DNA of 18,861 nucleotides, from NCBI GenBank assembly GCA_009602725.1, contig WELB01000017.1, forward strand, positions 596,208 through 615,068, written 5' to 3'. The notes below the pieces were generated by a model. That model worked only from the letters and a program-made list of their open reading frames with translations. It did not search any database and had not been told where the DNA came from. This stretch comes from Spirogloea muscicola (Eukaryota; Streptophyta; Zygnematophyceae; Spirogloeales; Spirogloeaceae). The translations under genes were made by a program, and so were the position numbers. Every line of letters begins with the position of its first letter. The first letter of the stretch is position 1. This document shows positions 9,641 through 17,013 of the stretch, piece by piece.

Positions 9641-10619
9641 AGTCTGGCCTTACGTCGACTTATTGGGCAATGAGCTGGCTAAGGGGGACACTAGATATCC
9701 CCGACTGAGCACATGCATATCTGACAAGCTATACTGAGGAGCCAGACCATCGCCACGGAAGCCGTTAGCCTGGGCTGATGCACGACCAGCACGCTGGTGT
9801 ATCGCGAGTGCCTCAATGATAGCCGCATTCTATAGCATGCAATGATGGCTTGCGGGACGCTAGAATGCCATAAGCTACCCGCCCGACTACGTCGGCGGGC
9901 ATCGACATGCAGTGCCAGGCGATGGAGGAGGGAAGACCACTTCGTTCTGAAGCCGCCACATATGTCCATGGCGCATGGGAAGAAGTAGTCGCCTCGGGGG
10001 TGGTCATTGTAGTGCCTCTCCTTCCTCTCCGCATGATGTGTCCCCCAGCCTGGCACAGTCAGTGTGGGTGCCCCTGGTTGGAACGCGTCGATGAGAACAA
10101 CGTCGAGGAGAAAACGAGGCCCACCACTCCGGGGGGTGGCCACCACATCCAGACGCCTGACGTAAGGCCTGCCACGCTTCTGGAGTACTGGCATGATGCC
10201 CGGCACCTCCATGGGCCGCATGATAACCTGCCTCACGCACCAAGCCATACATAGCGTCTCTGAGACGATTGTGGGAGGCATGATGTTCACTTCCCTCAAA
10301 ACATCGAAGCATATGAGCTGCCAAAGAGATCTCATCCTCCAAACGGTGGCCACATTCACACTGTCGAATGCCAGCCAAACAAAGTGGAGGGAGGCCGAGA
10401 TGGTGGTGGACAGCCGTCTGGAAGAGGTCGTCGGAGAGCCGGAGGGATTTGTAAATCGGCAAAGCGTTGAGCCACTCCGACGACCCCGGAGAGCTGATGG
10501 AGTGGAGACGAGAGAGCCCACGCCCATCCTCCTTGAGCAGAGCTTTGAGGTGGCTCATGACTTGCTCATTGGCTGCGCGTGAAAAGGGAGCTTGAGCCTT
10601 CAGGTCAGAGCATCTTGCC

Positions 10620-10651
10620 CAGGTCAACTTTGCAGCTGCAAAGTTGACCTG
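10620..10651. repeat. Perfect 32-base palindrome
   Basis: CAGGTCAACTTTGCAG is followed directly by its exact reverse complement CTGCAAAGTTGACCTG, with no spacer. It lies inside the coding part of the family C pseudogene, where the minus strand reads QVNFAAAKLT. Confidence 0.95.
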
Positions 10652-10956
10652 ATCTGCCGCAAGTGATGGGAAGGAGCGGAGGAGGTCTCTGCGAACGTCA
10701 GAGAGGGAGGTTTGAGAGGGAAGGGTCCCATTAGCCACGCCAGCTATTGCTGGTGCCAATACTGGCTGACCCTTCCTGATGAAGCGCATTGAAACTGTGG
10801 AGGTCACTTGGGCCCAACACCCCAGGTGCGCCGCGCGAGCCAGGTGAGCCAGAGAGCGGCAGCCAAGGCCGCCCTTGCCTATGGGGAGAGTCATCTTCAT
10901 TCTGAGGAGGGCGGCAGGCGTTGTAGGGAGTGCCGGGTGGTCCAGCAGGCCGAGCA

Positions 10957-11021
10957 GAGCCTGTTCGCAAGGAGAGAAGGCGCGCGGGGCGCATGGAACG
11001 GAATGGAGCCTGTTCGCAAGG
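10957..11021 (-). repeat. Short interspersed repeat, copy 5, flanked by a 16-base direct repeat
   Basis: GAGCCTGTTCGCAAGG is exact at 10957-10972 and 11006-11021, 49 bases apart. Between them, on the minus strand, is CCATTCCGTTCCATGCGCCC then CGCGCGCCTTCTC, a good match to the shared core. The arrangement looks like an insertion with a target duplication. In the pseudogene it adds an extra stretch (PLANRLHS repeated in part as SPCEQAL) without breaking the frame. Confidence 0.7.
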
Positions 11022-11131
11022 GGAGAGAGTCCCCATGATCCATAATGGAAGCCCGAGACACTTGGCAGGACAAGGGCTACCTGCGGGTAGCGACTCAGTA
11101 AGCCCAAGTCAGCAGCCACAAAATGAGCCAC

Positions 11132-11273
11132 TTGCCCGGCCAGCTAGCCCGCCACCTAGCGGGCCGCTTGCCGTCAAACGGCAAGCGGTCATGTAATTTT
11201 TCTCCATAAGCTCTTACAGGAGGGGCGATGGCGGAAAGTTGAAGCTTCGGCTGTGAGAGGCCAGTCCTGAAGG
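11132..11273 (+). other. Probable 5' UTR of the intact retrotransposon, with a strong hairpin
   Basis: This gap separates the divergent pseudogene from the intact ORF. It contains the inverted repeat CCGCTTGCCGT-CAA-ACGGCAAGCGG (11164-11188), extendable by a G-T and a G-C pair to 11162-11190, and just before it a weaker GCCCGC/GCGGGC pair. The in-frame TGA at 11268-11270 fixes the ORF start at 11274. The true 5' boundary of the element is not visible. Confidence 0.45.
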
Positions 11274-14200
11274 ATGCGGCGGCGGTGGATGGGCAGCCGG
11301 ACATTAGGAACGCCACCTCCGCCGCAGCCCCCCCTTCTTCCGCCGTCGCCACCCTCGCCTGCGAAGCCCCCGCGCGCGCCGTGCCCCACCTGCCCGCGGG
11401 ATTTCGCAACTCCCCATGGTGTCTCTGTGCATCGGCGACACTGCAAGGGGCATGCCAGCCCCACCGGCCCGCCGCCCGCAGCGGCCGTCGCGGCTTGCAG
11501 CCCCATCGTCCAGGCCCTGGCATCCACTCGGGCGGAGCATTCCACGGAGCATTCCACGGAGCATTCCACGGAGGCCACTACTCTATCGCCTCCCGCCCGA
11601 GAGAAGTGTCGGGCACCAACGTTATCGCCTCCACCCCTGAGAAGCGAGGGGACCCACGAGGTGACCACGCTCCTCCATCCTCAGGGTACCATGTCCCATG
11701 TGCTCGGCCCTGACGCCCCTGAGTGTGCTTCTCCGGCGACAGTGGTGCGGCAGCCGCTACCGCCCGCCGAGCCGTCGTCACCACAGCCGCCGACGTCCCC
11801 ACCGCCCCCACCTCCTCCGACGCCGCCTTCCCGATCATCCGCCATCCCGCCTCTCGAGCCGCCCAGCCTTCCACAGTCGGCGCCATCGACGCCCCCCCCA
11901 TCTCCGCCGCCTCCACCCCCGCCGAGCGAGCCGGCTCCACCGCCGTCGCCCTCTCCTCCCTCGCCCGACCCGCCTCGGTGCCAGCTTTGCCAGAGGACCT
12001 TCACCACGCGGTCCGGCCGGTCCAACCACCAGCGAACTTGCGCGGGCAACATCAACCGTGCGGAGCAGGCGCGGAGCGCAGCGGCGGCGGGTGGTCGTCG
12101 GGGCAGACCAGGCAGGCCTCCCGCGCCGTCCCCGCCCACGCCTCACCACTGGCAGTGGCTGGCCGACCTTGACCTGGCCGCAGTTCACCGCCAGGCGGCC
12201 CTGCCGCTCCTACGCCATGTTCCACGCTGGGCACGCCCACACCTCCGCCGCGCGCTCCGCCCGGTGACACAGCGGATCGTCGTGGACCACAGAGACGAGG
12301 CGGCGTGGAAGCTGTTCATCCTCTTCCCCCGGCTGTTGCTCGGGCGGGTCTCTCTCGACAGCCGCAAGCAGGGCCAGCAGCCCCTCTTGGAACGCGTCCA
12401 GTTGTTCGAGAGCGGGCACTGGGAGGAGCTCCTGGCGAGGCACGACGCAGCCGTGGCGGCATCCGAAGCCAACCGTGGTGGTCGAGGGGCAACACACGAC
12501 CGGGCCGCCAGCGTCCGCAGGGCTCTTCGCTACGGCCACGCGGGCGAGCTCTCCCGGGCTGTGCAGGCCCTGGACGATGCGATGCTGGCGCCGACCAATG
12601 CGGCAACCCGGGCGGCTCTGGACTCCCTCCACCCCCCGTCCAGCTCCCCCCTGCCACCGTGGTTGGCCGCGTTCGCCCCGCCGGAGGAGGTGGTCTTGGA
12701 CGCCGACGCCCTCATGAAGGCTCTCCAGACCAGCCGTCGCGCAGCCGCCGGCGGCCCCTCCCGCATGCTAACTGAGCACCTGCGGGAGATCTTCCTTGAG
12801 GGTGAGGCAACAGACTTCAACGCGCTGCTGCAGATCTGCCAGCATATGGCCCGCGACAATGTGCCGGCCAGCATCCGCGGCGTACTGTGCACCAGCACGC
12901 TGCTCGCCCTCGACAAGCCGAGCGGGGGAGTCAGGCCCATTGCCATTGGGGAGGTCCTGTACCGCCTGGTGAGCCGCGTACTCTGGCAGCAGCATGCGGG
13001 GCCGGCGCAGGTGCACATGGCGCCACACCAGTACGGCGCGGGGCTGCGGAGTGGGGGCGAGGCCGTCGTCCATGGGGTTCGTGCGACCTTGGACCAGCAC
13101 CCGGGGTGGCTGGTGCTGGCCGTTGACGTGAAGAATGCCTTCAACACTGTGGAGCGCGCCAGCATTGCGGAGGAGCTCCGGGCATCCTTCCCCTCCCTGG
13201 TACCCTTTTTCCGCTTGGGGTACGGTCAGCCCAGCGACCTCCTCTGGCGGACAGGGGGAGATCAAGTGGAGGTCCTGCAGTCCCAAGCGGGCACGCGGCA
13301 AGGAGACCCCCTCGCCGGCTTCTACTTTGCGCTCGCTCACCACCGGGCCCTGCAGGCAACCGCCGCGGCACACCCAGGAGTCCTACTCCCCTCCTTCGCG
13401 GACGACACCACCATCGTCGGCCCTCCGGAAGACGTGGCGGCGGCCTTCATCACCCTTGAGCTGCAGCTGGCCACCCTCGGCCTGTCCACCCGGGCGTCAA
13501 AGTGCGCGGCCTGGTCTCCCAGCGGCCTCCCACCCAACCTGACGCTGCCCACCGGCTGCCAAACTCCAGCAGATGGCTTCACCCTGCTGGGGGTCCCCAT
13601 CGGCGCGCCGTCCTTCGTGGAGGGGCAGCTGCGAGCCCGCCTGGCGGAGCACCTTCAGCCTGCGGCCCGGCTTCCCGAGCTGGACGACATGCAACTATCG
13701 CTGGCCATGTTGACCAGGGCCATTGGGCAGCGGCCCCAGTACCTGACGCGGGCCACTCCGCCGTCCCCTGGGGCGTTGGCAGCGTATGCAGATTTCGATG
13801 CAAGCATGGTGGCGAGCTTGGCGGCCCTGGTCCGCCACCAGGGCTTCCTCCAGTCGCCAGCAGCTATCCACCAGGCGGCGCTACCCCTCAGCCACGGTGG
13901 TCTCGGCCTGCGCCCGCTCGCTCGTTCTTGCCGGGCGGCATACCTCGGCAGCTGGGCGCAGACTGCCGCCTCCGTGGCCCAGCGCTTCTTGGTCCACGGC
14001 CGGCGGGCACTGGAGCAGGCGGTGGCGGAGGTCGACATGGGCCCGCTGCCGTTCCAGGTGTCGCTTCGCTCCGCCCACCAGGAGCTGCTCGCGGCGCACC
14101 CGGACCTGGCCGGCCAGGCGGTATCCTTTGCGCACCTCGCGCACACCGCCGACTTGCGCGTCCAAGCGCGCATCGCGGCAGTGGTCGACAAGGCCGCCTA

Positions 14201-15086
14201 CACCACCGCCGTGCTCCAGCTCCCCGAGGCCGACTTGCGCGGGCGCGCGAGACTCCACTCGGCCTCTTCCCCGGGGGCTGCGGCGTGGCTCCAGGCCCTC
14301 CCCCTCTACGACGCCCTCACCCTCCCGGACGAGGTATTCCGAAGTGCCGTCCACCGGCTCCTGGGCCTACTGCCGCCATGTCTCCAGGGTGTGCGTCAAT
14401 GTGAGTGTGGCGAGCGCGGGACCGAGCCTGGAGAGCTGGCTGCTCATGTTCTGCGCTGTTCCCACGGCGGAGAGCGGACAGCGGCCCACGACCGCCTCCG
14501 CGACGTAATGCATGGCATCCTGTTGGAGGCTGGTTTCTCCGTGGCAGCAGAGCACTCCGGAATCATGCCAATCCAGCACAGGGCCGACGGTCTCCATGCC
14601 AGGCGTGTAGACCTGGTGGCCACCCGACAGGCCGGCGGGCCACGTCTTCTCCTGGACGTGGTGACTACTGATGCCTATGACCGCTCACACCCAGCCAAAT
14701 GTGCCACCACGGCTGGGTATGCGGTCGCCTGCGCTGCTCGGGCCAAAGAGCTGAAGTACGCGGATCATCCGCGGGAAGACGAGTTCTTCCCGTTGGCCAT
14801 CGACACACATGGGGCGCTGGGCGCTCGGTGGCTCGAGCTGCTCACCCAGCTCGCCCGCCACACCATCGCCCGGCGCTTCCATGGGGAGCCGGTTGACTTC
14901 CCTGCAGCCGGGTCGCTGGCGCAAGTGTATCGAATGCGCCTGGCCGTCTCGCTGCAGAGGTCCATGGCCCGGGCGCTGCACCTTCGTGCCGGCAGAGCCC
15001 TCGCTGCTGCCTCTGGCTCTGGCCAGGGGACCCACTTCCAGGAGCCCAGCATCTCTGATCTGCGGCTGCTTAGCAGGGGTTACTGA
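11274..15086 (+). CDS. Intact ORF of a non-LTR retrotransposon (zinc fingers, RT, RLE endonuclease)
   Basis: One uninterrupted 1270-codon ORF. Two zinc fingers of form C-x2-C-x12-H-x3-C are at C37-C57 and C236-C256, joined by very proline-rich linkers. The reverse transcriptase shows DKPSGGVRPIAIGEVLYRLV (547-566), LAVDVKNAFNTV with D618, GTRQGDPLAGFYF (673-685), SFADDTTIV with D710 and D711, then FTLLGVPIG. A C-terminal knuckle C1043-x-C1045-x12-H1058-x3-C1062 is followed by a restriction-like endonuclease core, RRVDLVAT with D1113 and GGPRLLLDVV with D1128. No apurinic-type endonuclease is seen. This order is that of R2/NeSL-like elements, which copy their RNA onto a nicked target. DNA-binding fingers followed by RLE often mean site-specific insertion, but no target is recognisable here. 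The protein ends SDLRLLSRGY. No key residue is missing, so the copy could be active. Confidence 0.92.
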   Translation: MRRRWMGSRTLGTPPPPQPPLLPPSPPSPAKPPRAPCPTCPRDFATPHGVSVHRRHCKGHASPTGPPPAAAVAACSPIVQALASTRAEHSTEHSTEHSTEATTLSPPAREKCRAPTLSPPPLRSEGTHEVTTLLHPQGTMSHVLGPDAPECASPATVVRQPLPPAEPSSPQPPTSPPPPPPPTPPSRSSAIPPLEPPSLPQSAPSTPPPSPPPPPPPSEPAPPPSPSPPSPDPPRCQLCQRTFTTRSGRSNHQRTCAGNINRAEQARSAAAAGGRRGRPGRPPAPSPPTPHHWQWLADLDLAAVHRQAALPLLRHVPRWARPHLRRALRPVTQRIVVDHRDEAAWKLFILFPRLLLGRVSLDSRKQGQQPLLERVQLFESGHWEELLARHDAAVAASEANRGGRGATHDRAASVRRALRYGHAGELSRAVQALDDAMLAPTNAATRAALDSLHPPSSSPLPPWLAAFAPPEEVVLDADALMKALQTSRRAAAGGPSRMLTEHLREIFLEGEATDFNALLQICQHMARDNVPASIRGVLCTSTLLALDKPSGGVRPIAIGEVLYRLVSRVLWQQHAGPAQVHMAPHQYGAGLRSGGEAVVHGVRATLDQHPGWLVLAVDVKNAFNTVERASIAEELRASFPSLVPFFRLGYGQPSDLLWRTGGDQVEVLQSQAGTRQGDPLAGFYFALAHHRALQATAAAHPGVLLPSFADDTTIVGPPEDVAAAFITLELQLATLGLSTRASKCAAWSPSGLPPNLTLPTGCQTPADGFTLLGVPIGAPSFVEGQLRARLAEHLQPAARLPELDDMQLSLAMLTRAIGQRPQYLTRATPPSPGALAAYADFDASMVASLAALVRHQGFLQSPAAIHQAALPLSHGGLGLRPLARSCRAAYLGSWAQTAASVAQRFLVHGRRALEQAVAEVDMGPLPFQVSLRSAHQELLAAHPDLAGQAVSFAHLAHTADLRVQARIAAVVDKAAYTTAVLQLPEADLRGRARLHSASSPGAAAWLQALPLYDALTLPDEVFRSAVHRLLGLLPPCLQGVRQCECGERGTEPGELAAHVLRCSHGGERTAAHDRLRDVMHGILLEAGFSVAAEHSGIMPIQHRADGLHARRVDLVATRQAGGPRLLLDVVTTDAYDRSHPAKCATTAGYAVACAARAKELKYADHPREDEFFPLAIDTHGALGARWLELLTQLARHTIARRFHGEPVDFPAAGSLAQVYRMRLAVSLQRSMARALHLRAGRALAAASGSGQGTHFQEPSISDLRLLSRGY
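11535..11570 (+). repeat. Three tandem 12-base units in the linker
   Basis: GAGCATTCCACG is repeated three times exactly and encodes EHST three times (residues 88-99). It keeps frame, so its number could vary between copies without harm. Confidence 0.9.
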
Positions 15087-15290
15087 GTGTCTCGAAGCAG
15101 CTTTGTTTCTGTTACTTAGCGCTTCCCCTGGCCCCCTTCCCGTACTCTGTTCATTCTTTTTCGGGCTGGTTGTTCCAGCCCCTATTCTCAATGGGCGAGC
15201 ACTTTCTTCTTCTGACATTAGAAAGAGACGCTTGAAGGAGGGCGCGGTGGGCTGAAATACGATGAGCAAAGTGTAGAAGGGGGGGGGCCC
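15087..15290 (+). mobile_element. 3' tail of the intact family A element
   Basis: The tail matches those at 3205-3332 (minus) and 4160-4245 (plus) from GCGCTTCCCCTGGCCCCCTT through the hairpin GGGCTGG-TTGTT-CCAGCCC (15163-15181) to ATGGGCGAGCACTTTCTTC (15193-15211). Homology among copies then stops, so the element probably ends near 15211-15240. A run of nine G follows at 15279-15287. No poly(A) is seen. Confidence 0.75.
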
Positions 15291-15299
15291 GACAGCGCC

Positions 15300-15424
15300 C
15301 GGCGTGGGCCCCGCCGCGGCAGCTTTGGGCGCGGAAAAGACCGTGTATTGGAAAGAGATGTAGGCCAAATGGCCAGGTACAAAGGCAAGCACATCTAAAG
15401 ATCTACTACAGCAGATTGACCCGC
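15300..15424 (-). mobile_element. 3' tail of the family B fragment
   Basis: Minus-strand tail directly after the stop at 15425. It runs from GCGGGTCAATCTG through ATGTGCTTGCCTTTGTACCT to the hairpin GGCCA-TT-TGGCC (15374-15363) and CCAATACACGGTC. It matches 645-745 closely and 4617-4745 more weakly. It meets the tail of the intact family A element tail to tail. Confidence 0.7.
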
Positions 15425-15994
15425 TCAATAACCACGGGTCAAAACATAAAGGTCACTACTCGATGCATGAATACTAGATGCCAGGACCGGAGCCCTTCTG
15501 CCACCTACTAGAGCTCGCCCAGCTTTCTGGTGCAAGGCACTAGCCTGAGCACGCTGCAAACAGGCCGAAACTCGTCGTCGCAAGAGCGACAGATATGCAG
15601 CTGGCAAGCCCATCTCAGCCGGAAACACATCTGCGCGACGAGTGTAGCCTAGATTGGCAATGTTTTGAAGCAGAGTGTGGAAGCGAGGACCCCGACAGCC
15701 AAAGATGTCGATTGCAGCTGGCAGGAGTTGATCGCATTGGGGGTAATCGGAGTAATGCCACAGTTTTCTTTGTTCTGCTCTACCCACTGCGTGCCCAGAA
15801 ATGTGTGTTGATGCTGGGCCTTTATATGCCTCCGTAACAACAACGTCGACCAGGGCCCGTGGTCCTCCACCAGGTTGCACGCCCACAATGTCAAGTGTGT
15901 GGCGATGATGACGTCCCTGGGCGTCCGTGGTGATAGGCATGATATTGTTGACTTCCACGACCGACCGGGCGCGGGGCCTCACTCGCCTTTGCAT
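15425..15994 (-). pseudogene. Family B retrotransposon, C-terminal endonuclease part only
   Basis: The 189-codon open frame aligns with the last 185 or so residues of the intact family A protein. Matches include NNIMPITTDAQGRHH against SGIMPIQHRADGLHA, the endonuclease core TLDIVGVQPGGGPRALVDVV against RVDLVATRQAGGPRLLLDVV, and the end SSSDLYVLTRGY against SISDLRLLSRGY. Both endonuclease acidic positions are kept. The zinc knuckle and everything upstream, including the reverse transcriptase, are absent, so it is a 5'-truncated copy. The Met at 15994 is only the first ATG in the remnant. The frame is intact, so the insertion is not very old, or the segment is still conserved. Confidence 0.8.
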
Positions 15995-16023
15995 GAGCAG
16001 TGGATTGGCTAAATTTGGCCTGT

Positions 16024-16050
16024 TCTTTCATTCCATGCGCACCGCGCGCC
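16024..16050 (+). repeat. Short interspersed repeat, copy 4
   Basis: CTTTCATTCCATGCGCACCG followed by CGCGCC, an almost exact match to the core. It lies about 30 bases beyond the 5' end of the minus-strand family B fragment and reads opposite to it. Confidence 0.6.
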
Positions 16051-17013
16051 ACGCCCCCCATCATGTCGCCGCGGCGGGCCCGCAGGAGTGGGAGGCAGTA
16101 GCAATGGCAGGATAGCGGGTGGGGGAAAGAAAATGCGGCTGCTGATATTAAAAAATCGGCTGTAAACTGCCAGCCAAATGCATACAGGTGTTCATGACGG
16201 AGCCGAAGTATCTCTGAAGGTAAATCCACGCGCGGGTCCCCTTCGCCAGGCCTTATCATTTGACAGAAATACCTAGCTATAATGGCTAGGCAGACAGGGC
16301 GCCCTCAATACCCCCGTGTCAGCAGTAGGAAGTCAGATGAGCGAGGGGAGGAAGAGCAACCCCGCTGCGCAAACCAGAGGCTGCTGCAAGGGCGCGAGCA
16401 GCCCGGCGATGCAAAGCAATCGCCTGGGACCGCCATTGGGTGGGGGAGAGGAGGGCCGGAGGTGCTAGAGCGGGGGGAGCCGTGCTGACAGGAGCCATGT
16501 CGACTCGACCTGCACCGCTTCTGGAGCTGCTAGGGGACCTAGAGCTCCATAGCCTGCCCCCACAAGAAATGGAGTATGCGCGGTGTGGGCATACTATAGA
16601 AAAAAGGAGGCCAGGTCAAGCCGGTCCACTGCACAGGCACAGGTACTCAAGGGCCATAGAGTTGCAGTTGGGCGAAAGAAAAGCGGCCGCCTTGCGCCAC
16701 CACCAAGCTTCCAGTCTGAGTAAATATATACATTGTCCACTGCTCACAGGCGCCTTGCATCCAGTGTGGTCGTCCAAAATTCCAATACAACACATGGAAA
16801 GTGGCCACTCCCAGCACAAGGGTAAAATCCAAGAGACCTGCTAGTGCTGGTCTAACGGGAACCTGTATATAAGTACACAGCGACCATGCCTGTGCACAAC
16901 AGCGTGCTCAAGACCCTGCAGACGTCATTGGTAATCACAGCGCCCATGCTTTACTATCAGCAGCTGCAGTCTCTATTGCTTGTGTACATCAGCGTGCCTA
17001 CAGCCCAGCCGGT
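16051..17013. other. Intergenic, one doubtful ORF
   Basis: A plus-strand frame from the ATG at 16497 runs 115 codons to 16844. It begins MSTRPAPLLELLGDLELHSL and shows no known domain; its later part is low-confidence. A TATATAAG at about 16866 has no gene after it. Two similar stretches, CAGCGACCATGC and CAGCGCCCATGC (near 16880 and 16940), form an imperfect repeat. The 3' UTR of the dehydrogenase gene must fall in the right part of this region. Confidence 0.3.

Larger units (their letters stand above)
8924..9690. other. Unassigned region downstream of the transporter
   Basis: It holds the transporter's 3' UTR, whose end cannot be set because no TGTAA is seen on the plus strand. Two overlapping open frames of 96 codons (9258-9548, minus) and 67 codons (9337-9540, plus) have no recognisable motif. 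On the minus strand TGTAA occurs near 9590, past the pseudogene's 3' end. Confidence 0.35.
9691..11131 (-). pseudogene. Family C non-LTR retrotransposon, 5'-truncated and frameshifted
   Basis: The minus-strand frame from 11131 aligns with residues from about 815 of the intact 1270-aa protein. Shared stretches include KGGLGCRSLAHLARAAHLGC against HGGLGLRPLARSCRAAYLGS, and LHSISSPGSSEWLNALPIY. It keeps the CCHC knuckle CECG...HMLRC. Near 10205-10215 the frame changes, and the next frame (within 9691-10527) gives the endonuclease core VRRLDVVATPRSGGPRFLLD. A second shift near 9800 is needed to read HQRAGRASAQ and finally SLSDMHVLSRGY, after which the stop codon is not in frame. It is clearly diverged from families A and B, so it is treated as a separate lineage. 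The reverse-transcriptase catalytic region is missing. It cannot be functional as it stands unless the frameshifts are sequencing errors. Confidence 0.85.

Noticed and set aside
10004-11131. 375-codon open frame as a functional gene
   Set aside because: Homology to the intact element continues in another frame from about 10210, so the last part of this frame is out-of-frame sequence of a pseudogene.
11132-11273. HDV-like self-cleaving ribozyme
   Set aside because: A strong hairpin exists, but I could not find the other pairings, especially P1, so it is only reported as a hairpin.
12530-13373. Long antisense open frames of about 200 codons over the reverse-transcriptase gene
   Set aside because: GC-rich coding sequence readily leaves the opposite strand open; they have low-complexity composition and no domains.
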